A stretch of DNA of 64,000 bases from NCBI GenBank assembly GCA_903847385.1, contig CAINDO010000071.1, forward strand, positions 1 to 64,000. The letters are read 5' to 3'. Within the stretch, counting starts at the first letter, position 1, and every line of letters begins with the position of its first letter. Positions 9,874-18,900 of the stretch are shown piece by piece. The position numbers and the translations under genes were made by a program. The DNA is from an uncultured Myxococcales bacterium. Its GTDB lineage: Bacteria; Myxococcota_A; Bradymonadia; UBA7976; UBA1532. The notes beneath the pieces are model-generated. The model did not search any database. It was not told where the DNA came from and was given only the letters and a program-made list of their open reading frames with translations.

Positions 9874-11055
9874 TCAGGGGGGCGGCGCCAGGACCTCGAC
9901 GAGCGCTCGCAGCTCGTCGGCCAGCGCGTCCGTGAAGGCGCCCCCGGACGCAGCGAGGTGCGCCGCCCGCGCGGACTCGGGCAGCACGCCCCAGGTGTAC
10001 GTCTCGACCTCGAAGTGGGTCGTCAGGCCGGCGGTCGCGGCGTATCTCACGGCGGCCTGCCAGTCGGCCCGGGTGGTCGACAGGCGTTCGCCCCCGGCCC
10101 AGCCGATGGGCACGTGAAAGTGGCACCGCCACGACTCGGCTTCGGCCCACGCGGCGGCGTCCGCCCGCACCTCGGGCAGGTCCACGGCCCGGCGCAGGGC
10201 ACCCCCGCCGAAGCGCCCCACCACCTGATGCAGGAACCGGGGCTCGATGAAACCGAACAGCGCCTTGCGGGCCGCTGCGTCCGCCGGGCGGGGGAGGACG
10301 AGGGCGCTGGAGACCTGCACCTTGCCGATGGGCACGCCCGCGCCGGTCAGCGCGCGCAGGCTCTCGACCGGGTCCTCGTACTGCACGGCCTGATGGCAGC
10401 AGTCGTAACAGAGGCCCAGGTGGCGCCGGGCCGCCTCGCCGGCGGGCAGCAGGTCGCGCGTGAACAGGTCGACCGCCTCGGCGGTGGTCTCCAGCGTCGT
10501 GAACGGCTCGGGCTCCAGGCACAGGCGGATCGACACGCCCGTGCGGTCGGCGATCTCGGCCAGGTCCTGCGCGCTGCCCAGCAGGCCGGCGACCAGGGCG
10601 CGGCGGGCCTCGGGCGTGGAGGTCTCGGGCTTGAAGCCCCCGGCGACCGTGCTGATCGTGCGCTCGCTCGGGCCGGGCAGGGCGGCGAGGACCTCGGCCA
10701 CGCGGCGGGTGTAGGCGCGCCGCTCGGGGTCGCGCCAGTCGGGGCGGTAGACCTCGGCCTTCACGCGGTCCGCCGCGAAGTCGCCGTAGGGGAAACCGTT
10801 GACCGTGAAGACGTACAGCGCGTCCCGCTCGAGCTGCGCGACGAAGGCGGCGCGGGCGCCGGCGTCCGTCGCGAGCGTGGTCGCGGCGTCGTTGCCCAGG
10901 CGAAGGCCCAAACCGAAAGGCCGCCCCGCGGCCACGCGGTCGCGCACCGCGCAGACGTGGGTCTCCAGGGTGCGGCGCACGTCCGCCAGGGCCTCGCCGG
11001 GGTGGACGTTCGTGCAGTAACCGAGGTGGAGCGCGGGCGCGGAGTCGAGTCGCAT
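9874..11055 (-). CDS. eboE: EboE-like metabolite traffic protein (TIM-barrel)
   Basis: 393 aa. Recognised by the family-typical start LGYCTNVHPGE, LGLRLGNDAA, YVFTVNGFPYGDF, VKAEVYRPDW and the xylose-isomerase-like core (RLCLEPEPFTTLETT, LCYDCCHQAVQYED). EboE belongs to the eboABCDEF set, which in cyanobacteria and other phyla is tied to moving or processing specialised metabolite precursors towards the periplasm. None of eboA-D or eboF is beside it: neighbours are a secreted protein and a divergent small membrane protein. Start ATG at 11055. Identification rests on motif recall rather than a search. Confidence 0.78.
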   Translation of the reverse strand: MRLDSAPALHLGYCTNVHPGEALADVRRTLETHVCAVRDRVAAGRPFGLGLRLGNDAATTLATDAGARAAFVAQLERDALYVFTVNGFPYGDFAADRVKAEVYRPDWRDPERRAYTRRVAEVLAALPGPSERTISTVAGGFKPETSTPEARRALVAGLLGSAQDLAEIADRTGVSIRLCLEPEPFTTLETTAEAVDLFTRDLLPAGEAARRHLGLCYDCCHQAVQYEDPVESLRALTGAGVPIGKVQVSSALVLPRPADAAARKALFGFIEPRFLHQVVGRFGGGALRRAVDLPEVRADAAAWAEAESWRCHFHVPIGWAGGERLSTTRADWQAAVRYAATAGLTTHFEVETYTWGVLPESARAAHLAASGGAFTDALADELRALVEVLAPPP

Positions 11056-11142
11056 CGGCGCAGCATGACGGGGGGCCTCGGGAATCGGCAAGGCGCGGCT
11101 TGAATCTCGCCCCACCGTGCCCACCTTTGTCGAAACCGACCC

Positions 11143-11796
11143 ATGCAGACCCGCAAGCTCAACGTTCTGTCGCCGACCGTGCTCGGCCCCGACTCGCTCG
11201 GGGCGATCGCGCGCACCGTGGACGACACCCTGCCGGCGCTCACCCGCGCCGGTTTCCGGTTCCTGCCCAACGGGAACGTCGAGCTCACGGAGCCCGAGTC
11301 CATCGAGGCCGTGCACCGGCTGCGGCACGTGGTCGAGACCGCGCTGCCCGACGACGTGCGCCGCCACGTGGGCGAGAAGAGCGGCCTGGGCTGGAACCTG
11401 TTCTTCGGCCACGTGGTCGGCTTCTGGCTGCCGCAGCGGTTCAAACTCGGCTTCCTGCGCGCGCTGGCCGACCGGGCGGCGCTGCACGGGGTGGACCTGG
11501 CGCTGCGCTGGAACGCCGGGCGCGTGGTGGCCCCCCGCGAGACGAACATCGGCCCCGTGGCGCTGGTGGTGGGCACGGGCATCGGCCTGGCCGCGGGCGC
11601 GATGGTGCAGCACTTCTGGCCCTACAACCCTGCGCTGCCGCTGCTGACCGCCGGCGCGGGCCTGGTGGCCGGGCGGTGGTATCAGCGGCTCGTGCCGCGG
11701 CGCGAGTGCGGCGATCGACTGTGCCGCACGCCCCTGGGCTACGGCGACACGACCTGCCCGTCCTGCGGGGCGCTCCTGGCCGACCGGCTGAACTGA
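11143..11796 (+). CDS. Membrane protein with C-terminal zinc-ribbon-like motif
   Basis: 217 aa, not recognised. N-terminal ~125 residues are soluble and mixed alpha/beta (LNVLSPTVLGPDSLGAIART). Two hydrophobic helices follow (IGPVALVVGTGIGLAAGAMV and ALPLLTAGAGLVAG), then a short tail with four Cys: C-x4-C at ECGDRLC, later CPSCG. This could bind zinc. The stop overlaps the mutY start by one base, so the two are probably cotranslated, although no functional link is evident. Confidence 0.72.
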   Translation: MQTRKLNVLSPTVLGPDSLGAIARTVDDTLPALTRAGFRFLPNGNVELTEPESIEAVHRLRHVVETALPDDVRRHVGEKSGLGWNLFFGHVVGFWLPQRFKLGFLRALADRAALHGVDLALRWNAGRVVAPRETNIGPVALVVGTGIGLAAGAMVQHFWPYNPALPLLTAGAGLVAGRWYQRLVPRRECGDRLCRTPLGYGDTTCPSCGALLADRLN

Positions 11797-12854
11797 TGGA
11801 GGAGAGCGAGCGGCGCGCGCGCCTCGTCGAGTGGTTCGACGCCGGACACCGCGACCTGCCCTGGCGCCGCACGGGGGACCCCTGGGCCATCTGGGTCTCG
11901 GAGATCATGCTCCAGCAGACGCGCGCGGCCTCGGTCGTGCCCTACTGGACGCGGTTTCTGGAGCGGTTCCCCACGCCCGCCGCGCTCGCCGAGGCGCCCC
12001 TGGACGACCTGCTCGGCCTGTGGGCCGGCCTGGGCTACTACGCCCGGGCGCGCAACCTGTACCGCGGGGCGCAGCAGGTCGTCGCGCTGCACGGCGGCGT
12101 CGTACCCCGGGAGCGCGAGGCCTTCGCCGCGCTGGCCGGTGTGGGGCCCTACACGGCCGGCGCCGTGCTCTCCATCGCGTTCGGGCAGCCCGAGCCCCTG
12201 CTCGACGGCAACGTGATCCGGGTGTTCACGCGCTGGGACCGCATCGCCGCCGATCCCAAGGCCCCGGCCACCCAGGCGACGCTCTGGGCGCGGGCTCGGG
12301 CCCTGGCGGACGGCCCCGTGCCGGGCACGCTGAACCAGGCGCTGATGGAGCTCGGCGCGACGCTGTGCACGCCCCGGGCGCCGAGCTGCCTGCTCTGCCC
12401 CGTGCGGGCGGGGTGCGCCGCCGCCGCCGCCGGGGACGCCGAGCTCTACCCGCGCAAGGCCGCGAAGGCGGTGCGCCCGCGCGAGGTCTACGTGGCCGGG
12501 CTCGTGGTCGACGACGCCGGCGTGTGGCTCGCCCGCCGGCCGGATACCGGGCTGCTCGCCGGCCTGTGGGAGCTGCCCGCCGTCGCGGGCGATGCGCCGG
12601 GGGCGCTGGCCGCGCTGGGGCTCCACGCCGAGGGTGAAGGCCGCGAGATCACACACGTTTTCACGCACCGCCACTGGACGCTGCACACCTACGCGGCCAC
12701 GGGGCGGCCGAGCGGCGGAGACTACACCGACTTCCGGCAGGTGCCCCTGAAGGCGCTGGACGACGCGGGCCTCACGGGGCCGGCGCTCAAAGCGCTGCAC
12801 GCCTGGGCGGTGACCGGCGCGCCGCGGCGCCGCGGAGCGGGGCGACATCGCTGA
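11796..12854 (+). CDS. mutY: A/G-specific adenine DNA glycosylase
   Basis: 352 aa. Removes adenine mispaired with 8-oxoguanine. Catalytic Glu36 in SEIMLQQT, helix-hairpin-helix with LAGVGPYTAGAV (about 113-124), catalytic Asp137 in LLDGNVIRV, and a [4Fe-4S] cluster with Cys191, 198, 201 and 207 (C-x6-C-x2-C-x5-C). The C-terminal NUDIX-like domain that reads 8-oxoG starts near residue 232 (YVAGLVVDDAGVWLARRP). ATG at 11796 overlaps the preceding stop. The 3' end overlaps the convergent lipase gene by 68 bp. Confidence 0.96.
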   Translation: MEESERRARLVEWFDAGHRDLPWRRTGDPWAIWVSEIMLQQTRAASVVPYWTRFLERFPTPAALAEAPLDDLLGLWAGLGYYARARNLYRGAQQVVALHGGVVPREREAFAALAGVGPYTAGAVLSIAFGQPEPLLDGNVIRVFTRWDRIAADPKAPATQATLWARARALADGPVPGTLNQALMELGATLCTPRAPSCLLCPVRAGCAAAAAGDAELYPRKAAKAVRPREVYVAGLVVDDAGVWLARRPDTGLLAGLWELPAVAGDAPGALAALGLHAEGEGREITHVFTHRHWTLHTYAATGRPSGGDYTDFRQVPLKALDDAGLTGPALKALHAWAVTGAPRRRGAGRHR

Positions 12855-13605
12855 CGCGGGTGCGCGCGGCGACGGGCGCCCGCAGGCCCGACAGCACGGC
12901 GCGGTAGACCGTGGGCGAGAAGAGCATGCCCAGGTGGCCCAGGTCGGGCACGTGGACGACGGCGTCGGACCCGGAGCCCGAGGCGGGCGCCTCGGCGCCG
13001 TGCGCCCCGAAGACCCGCGGGATCACGATGGGATCGGACCCGGCGACCACGGAGGTGAACCGCACGGCCGCCGCCTCGGACCGCGTGGCCTCCAGGCGCG
13101 CGAGCAGGGCCGAGTCCGGGCGCAGCTGGCGCCCGACGCGGGTGGGCACCCAGTAAGCGTTGTAGGTGCCCTGGTGGGGCGTGCCCAGCGTGATGCAGCG
13201 GTCCACGCGTCGCGCGCCGCCCAGGTGCTGCAGGTACACCCGCGACACCAGCCCGCCCAGGCTGTGGCCGATCAGGTCGATGCGCCCGCCGCGCACGTTC
13301 TGCTTGAGGAACGCCTTCAGCGCGCGCGCGCCGGCCTCGACGCCGTCGGAAGAGGCGTAGTTGAACAGCAGGATCTGCTTGTAGCCGCGCAGCCGAAGGA
13401 AGGCCGCCAGGGGCATGAGCGAGGCCTTGTTGGCCATGTACCCGTGCACCAGCACCACGGTGCGCTGCTCGGCGCGGCGCGGCGTGGGCCGCGGCCGGTC
13501 GCGCATCCCCAACGGAAACAGCAGACCCGAGGCCGCGTAGGCCAGGGCCTCCTGCGCGATGAGTCGCCCCACGGGGCGCTCCGAGGCGGGGTAGTCCTGA
13601 ATCAT
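12787..13605 (-). CDS. Alpha/beta hydrolase, lipase-like
   Basis: 272 aa. Oxyanion region VVLVHGYMANK (HG at 54-55) and nucleophile elbow GHSLGG with Ser115; DPIVIPRV and VPDLGHLGM probably carry the acid and histidine. This pattern is typical of triacylglycerol lipase/PGAP1-like hydrolases acting on esters. N-terminus has a weakly hydrophobic stretch (LAYAASGLLFPLG) but no clear cleavable signal, so cellular location is uncertain. The C-terminal 23 codons overlap mutY tail-to-tail; the Arg-rich end is probably just read from the overlap and may not be functional. Confidence 0.85.
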   Translation of the reverse strand: MIQDYPASERPVGRLIAQEALAYAASGLLFPLGMRDRPRPTPRRAEQRTVVLVHGYMANKASLMPLAAFLRLRGYKQILLFNYASSDGVEAGARALKAFLKQNVRGGRIDLIGHSLGGLVSRVYLQHLGGARRVDRCITLGTPHQGTYNAYWVPTRVGRQLRPDSALLARLEATRSEAAAVRFTSVVAGSDPIVIPRVFGAHGAEAPASGSGSDAVVHVPDLGHLGMLFSPTVYRAVLSGLRAPVAARTRVSDVAPLRGAAARRSPPRRAAL

Positions 13606-13658
13606 GGCCCCACGCTAGCGGGCGCGCGGGGCCGCGTCGACGCCCGGGCGTCGATTCC

Positions 13659-14921
13659 TCAGGAGATGACCGCCACGTCGGCGCGCACCATGTCCACCCG
13701 CTCGGCGAAGTGGGGCTTGCGGCCGTCGGAAATCCGCAGGGCGTCGTAGCTCGACGTCAGGTCCGGCCCGGGCAGGGACTCGTTGTAGAAGCCCATGCCC
13801 TTCTCGTCCACCAGGCGGTCCGCCACGTTGCACAGGTGCAGGATGCGGCGCGTGCGGGTGTCGAACTCGGGGCTCTCGTAAGTGTCGTCGTGGTGGTGGC
13901 GCGCGATGAGCTCGAACTGCGGGCCCATGTTCCACTTCTTGGCCAGGCTCGCCCCGAAGACCGCGTGGGTGTCCCGGATGGCGCCCAGGACCTCCTCCAT
14001 CGACAGGATCTGCTGGGTCTGCCGCTGGAAGATCTCGGCGAACACCCGGAGCATGAACTGCTCGCCGGAGTTGTGCAGGAGGCTGATCAGGTAGACCTCC
14101 TCGGGATCGCTGTCGCCCACCTCGGCGGCCAGCTCGCGCGCCAGGTAGGCGGCCACGCAGTGGCCCGTCCACATCTTCTGGAACACGGCCCGGAACGCCG
14201 GCAGCTTGAAGCTGAACATGCCGCGCAGGGCCGCCGTCTGGGCGATGCTGGAGATGGTCCGGTTGCCCAGGCGCGTCACGGCGCTCTTGAGGTCCGTGAT
14301 GCGCCCGCGGCCGCCGTAGGTGGCGGTGTTGGCGGTCGCCAGGATCTTCGCCGCGATGGCCGGGTCCTTCTCCAGGACCCGCAGGACCTCCTCGGGGGAG
14401 ACGTTCAGGTTGGCCATCAGGCGCTGCAGCTCGTCCAGCACCCGCGGCATCTCGGGCAGCGCGATGGAGCCGTCCTTGATGCGCCCGATGATCTCCTTGA
14501 TGAGGCCGCGGGCCTGCGCCGGCGGGGCGGCGGCGACGCCGGCGCTCACCTGCCGGCGCGTCTCGCGGGCCACACGCTTCAGGGCGTCGCCGATGGTCTG
14601 CTTCGTGGCGGGTTTGTCGACCCAGTCCATGCACCCGTGCCGCAAAGCGAAGACCACGTCCTCCTTGCGGCCGTCCGCGGTGCAGATCACCACGGGGATC
14701 GTCGGGTAGCGATCGCGGACGTCCTGCAGCACCTGCCCGCCGCGCAGCTCCGCCGAGCGCAGGTCCAGGAACAGGACGTCCGCCCCCTTGTCGAGCTTGC
14801 CCAGCGTGTCGTTCGCGGTCTTGCAGGCCGTGGCGGCCAGCCCGAGCTGATCGAGCAGGCGGACGAGCTCACCGGAGGCGCGTTCGTCGGGATCGGCGAT
14901 GACGGCGGTACGTTTGCTCAT
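13659..14921 (-). CDS. Receiver (CheY-like) - HDOD domain protein
   Basis: 420 aa. Residues 1-120 form a response-regulator receiver: acidic pocket DPDE near 10-13, phosphoacceptor Asp53 in LFLDLRS, and the conserved Lys in VDKPAT. Residues about 150-360 form an HDOD domain (LPEMPRVLDELQRLM, VLEKDPAIAAKIL, TANTATYGG, DLKSAVTRLGNRT), the metal-independent HD relative found in two-component and cyclic-nucleotide signalling. The partner kinase is not nearby. The ATG at 14921 overlaps the ABC ATPase stop by 4 bp. Confidence 0.93.
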   Translation of the reverse strand: MSKRTAVIADPDERASGELVRLLDQLGLAATACKTANDTLGKLDKGADVLFLDLRSAELRGGQVLQDVRDRYPTIPVVICTADGRKEDVVFALRHGCMDWVDKPATKQTIGDALKRVARETRRQVSAGVAAAPPAQARGLIKEIIGRIKDGSIALPEMPRVLDELQRLMANLNVSPEEVLRVLEKDPAIAAKILATANTATYGGRGRITDLKSAVTRLGNRTISSIAQTAALRGMFSFKLPAFRAVFQKMWTGHCVAAYLARELAAEVGDSDPEEVYLISLLHNSGEQFMLRVFAEIFQRQTQQILSMEEVLGAIRDTHAVFGASLAKKWNMGPQFELIARHHHDDTYESPEFDTRTRRILHLCNVADRLVDEKGMGFYNESLPGPDLTSSYDALRISDGRKPHFAERVDMVRADVAVIS

Positions 14922-15922
14922 GCGGACACGGGCTCTCCAACCGGGGGCAGGTCGGCGAGCCGGTCGCAGGCGACGCGGCGGCCATCCCCCTGGATCTGCA
15001 AGGCGGGCACGGCGGCCGCGCAGCCGCGCTCGGCGTAGGGGCAGCGCGTGTGGAAGTGACACCCGGACGGCGGGTTGATCGGCGTCGGGACGTCCCCCTT
15101 GAGCACGATGCGCTGCCGGGCGCGCCGCGGATCGGGCACGGGCACGGCGGACAGCAGCGCGCGCGTGTAGGGGTGCTGCGGGCTGCGGAAGATGGCCTCG
15201 GTCTCGGCGACCTCGACGATGCGGCCCAGGTACATCACCGCCACCCGGTCGCACAGGTGCCGCACCACACCCAGGTCGTGGGCCACGAACAGGTAACTCA
15301 GCCCCAGGTCCTGCTTCAGGTCCTTGAGCAGGTTCAGGATCTGCGCCTGCACCGAGACGTCCAGGGCGGACACGGGCTCGTCGCACACGATGAACCGCGG
15401 CCGCGGCGCCAGGGCCCGGGCGATGCCGATGCGCTGCCGCTGCCCGCCGCTGAACTCGTGCGGGTAGCGCTGCAGGTAGTCCGGGTTGAGGCCCACGCGG
15501 TCGAGCAGGCGCCGCGACTCGGCGAGGACCTCGGCATCGGTCCGGGCGATCTCGTGCAACCGCAGGGGCTCGGCCAGGTGCTCGAGGATGGTGTGGCGCG
15601 GGTTCAGGCTGCTGAAGGGGTCCTGAAACACGATCTGCATCTGCCGCCGGTAGGGCCGCAGGGCCTCGCGGGGCAGGGCGCGAAGGTCCACGCCGTCGTA
15701 GCTGATCTCCCCGGCGGTCGGCTCGATGAGCCGCAGGATGCAGCGGCCGGCGGTCGTCTTGCCGCAGCCGCTCTCGCCCACCAGGCCCAGGGCCTCGCCC
15801 GGAGCGATGTCCAGGTCGATGCCGTCCACGGCCTGCACGTGGCCCACCACCTTGGGGAAGAGGCCACGACGAATGGGGAATCGTTTGGTGAGCCCGCGGA
15901 CGCGGAGGAGAGGTTCGGCCAT
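14918..15922 (-). CDS. Oligopeptide/dipeptide ABC transporter ATP-binding protein (OppF/DppF type)
   Basis: 334 aa. Walker A GESGCGKTT (about 49-57), Q-loop VFQDPFSSLNP, signature FSGGQRQR, Walker B FIVCDEPVSALD, H-loop VAHDLGVV, plus the C-terminal oligopeptide-transporter extension SGCHFHTRCPYAERGC. These define the OppF/DppF branch that energises peptide import. ATG at 15922 chosen over 15973 because MAEPLLRVRGLTK matches the family start. No permease or binding protein is adjacent, so the rest of the transporter must lie elsewhere. Confidence 0.93.
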   Translation of the reverse strand: MAEPLLRVRGLTKRFPIRRGLFPKVVGHVQAVDGIDLDIAPGEALGLVGESGCGKTTAGRCILRLIEPTAGEISYDGVDLRALPREALRPYRRQMQIVFQDPFSSLNPRHTILEHLAEPLRLHEIARTDAEVLAESRRLLDRVGLNPDYLQRYPHEFSGGQRQRIGIARALAPRPRFIVCDEPVSALDVSVQAQILNLLKDLKQDLGLSYLFVAHDLGVVRHLCDRVAVMYLGRIVEVAETEAIFRSPQHPYTRALLSAVPVPDPRRARQRIVLKGDVPTPINPPSGCHFHTRCPYAERGCAAAVPALQIQGDGRRVACDRLADLPPVGEPVSA

Positions 15923-15935
15923 CAACCGGGAGAAT

Positions 15936-18900
15936 TCATCGACGGCGGCGCAGACGCAAGCCCGCGCCCGCAAAGAGCATCAGCATCCACCAGCCGGCGC
16001 CCGTCGAGGGGGCGCCGACGGCCCGGCAGCCGCAGCCTTCGGCGCTGCCGCCGCCGCCACCGGTCTCGCCCGTGCCCAGATCGTCCACCACGAACGACCA
16101 CTCCACCGAGGGCGCGCTCTTGGTGCCGGCGGCGTCCACGGCGACCACGTGCCACAGGTAGGTGGCGCCGTGCACGGCGTCCGGGAACCCGAAGCCGCTG
16201 TCGAGCAGCTCGATCGTGTCCGTGCAGCGCTCGTCGCCCTCGGCGACCTGCAGGCAGTAGGTCACGATGTACTTGACCGTCAGCCCCTCGGGGTCCTGCA
16301 CGTCCTCCCAGTCCATGAACACGTTCGAGGGCGAGACGCGCGTCTCGTCCAGCGGGGCGACCAGGTTGGGCGTGGGGGGCGCCTCGTCCGTCACGGAGAC
16401 GAAGAACGGCTGCGTGACGAAGTCCGTCTTGGCCGGGCCGTCCGTCGCGTAACACTCGGCCAGGAAGTGCACGTTCTCCTCGAGGTCGATGGGGAGCGTC
16501 CAACTCGCCGTGCCCTCGGCGTCCACCGCCACGGGCTCGCTCTCGATGAGGGGCGCGTCGCCGGTCATCATGCCGTCCTCGTCCGTGTACCAGACGCGGA
16601 ACACGATGGAGAGCGACTCGCTGTCCAGGTCGCGCGTGCCGCCGGCCACGAGCGTCGGGCGCAGCGTGGTGACCGTCTCGTCCTCCTCGGGGGAGATGAA
16701 GTGCGGCAGGTCGGGGGGGCTGTTCTCGGTGTTGACCGTGAACGACCAGATCTCGCCGGGCTCGCTCTCCTCGCCGGGGGGGATGTCGATGGCCGTGACC
16801 TTCCAGGTGTAGGTCGCGTTCTCGACGAGCTCCTGCAGGGGGCGGAACTCGATCATGCCCGTGTCCGGGTTCAGCGCGCCGTCGCCGCTGACCTCGATGA
16901 TGTCCCGGTTGTTGTAGACGTAGAACTTGTACTGGATCTCGTCGCCGTCCAGGTCCTCGCTCGGCATCGCCTGGAAGGTCGGGAACTTCACGTTGACCTC
17001 GGCCTCGTTCATCGGGGCGCGCAGGATCGGGGTGGTCGGCTTGTTGTTGTTGGCGTTCACGGTGAACGACCACACCGCCGTCCAGGGCGTCCGGGCGGGG
17101 CCCAGGATGGCCCGGGCGCGCCACCAGTAGGTCGCGTCCTCGATGAGGATGCCCTCGGGCGCCTGCCAGCTCACGTTGGGCTCTTCCCCGCGGAGGACGG
17201 GCTCGGCCTCGGTGTCGATGACCTTCTGCTGCAGGTCGGCGTCGGCGTAGACCTCGAAGATGAACACCGCGTCCTGGTTGCCGTCGCCGTCCTTGGGGTC
17301 GATGACCAGGGCCGGGTTGGCGTCCACCACCCGGATGCCGTTCTCCGGCGCGATGGGCTCGGGCTCGGGCGGGCCGTCGTAGTGGAACGGATCGTCGCCG
17401 GTCTCGAACTCCTCGCGCGTGGTGCGGCCGTCCATGTCCGGATCCGCGTCGGCGTCGTCGGGGTTGCTCGGGTCGAGGCACACGCCGCCGAGGTCGCAGG
17501 TCTCCTGCTCCCAGGTGTCCGGCAGGCCGTCGGCGTCGTCGTCGAGGAAGTCGACGTCCACCACCAGCTCCATCTCGTCCCGGCCGCCGTCGCCGTCCCG
17601 CACGCCCACGCCGATGTGGATGGGCGAGGCGCGGTACTGGTCGTAGGTGGGCACCCAGGAGATGAAGCCGGACATGGGGTCGATGGTGACCTCCGGCGGC
17701 GGGTTGAGCAGCTCGAAGACCAGGGGGTCGAACATGCCGGCGGGGTCGACGACGGGCACCACGTAAGTCCACTCCACCCCCTCGCGGGCGCGGGGCAGGA
17801 ACGCGATGTCCTCGAACGAGGGCGGCAGGTTGCGCACGATGATCTCGGTCTGGGCCGTCGACTCGCCGCCGTCCTCGTCACGGGCGACCAGCGTCACCAG
17901 GAACCGGGCGTCGTCCTGCGCGGCCAGGTCGCGCTCCAGGGCCGGATCGTCGCGGACGTCGATGACGCCGTCGCCGTCCAGGTCCCACTCCAGCGTCACG
18001 ACGTCGTTGATCGACGGGTCGGCCACGGTGGCGGTCAGGTGCACCAGACCACCCTCGTCCACGGGGGCGTCGGAGCGCAGCGTCACCCGGGGCGGGGCGT
18101 TCTCGACGATGACCAGCCGGCTGACCGTGACCACGTTGGAGCCGTCGTCCACGGCGCAGGTCACCGTGTAGAAGCCCTGGTCGTCGTAGACGTGGCTGGC
18201 CACGCCCTCGCCGAGGCCCTCGATGTCGTAGATGTTGTCGCCGTCGAAGTCGAAGGCGTAGCTCAGCGCGTCGGCGCCGGCGTCGATGGCGCGGCAGCTC
18301 ACGGGCGTGTCGCCGCCCTCGATCACCTGGTCGGGGATCGTCAGCTCGGCCACGGGCTGCTGATTGAGGACGTGCACCAGCGCGTTGAGCAGCGTCTCGC
18401 CGCCGTCCCGGTCGTGGACGCGCACGGTGATCGTGATGTCGCCTTCCTGTCCGAAGACCAGCGTCTGGTCCGTGTCGATGCTGTTGACCAGGTCGTAGAC
18501 GCCGTCGCCGGTCACGTCCCAGTCGAACAGGACCGGGTCGTCGCCGGGGTCCACGGCCTCGACCGTGACCGTGAAGCGCTCGCCCTCGTCCACGAACTCG
18601 GGGGCGGTGATCGTGCCGACGGGCGGGGCGTTGAGGACCTCCACGGCGGTGCTGCCGATGGCCCGGCCGTTGTCCTCGTCGCGGACGCGCACGCCCACGA
18701 TGTAGATGCCCTGCTGCCGATAGGTGGCGGTGTAGACGTTGGACGCCTGGTCCACCACGTCGTCGGCGAAGTTGTCGTCGTTGTCCAGGTCGAAGGAGTA
18801 GGTCAGCGTGTCGGCCGGCGTGTCCGTGGCGTCGACGATCAGGTCCACCGGGGAGCCCTCGAGCACCGGGCCGGTGTTGGTCACGCCCACGATCTCCGGG

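Noticed and set aside
12787..12854. 68-bp overlap of mutY and the lipase as a possible gene fusion or error
   Set aside because: Both frames are intact; the overlap is only the low-complexity C-termini of convergent genes.
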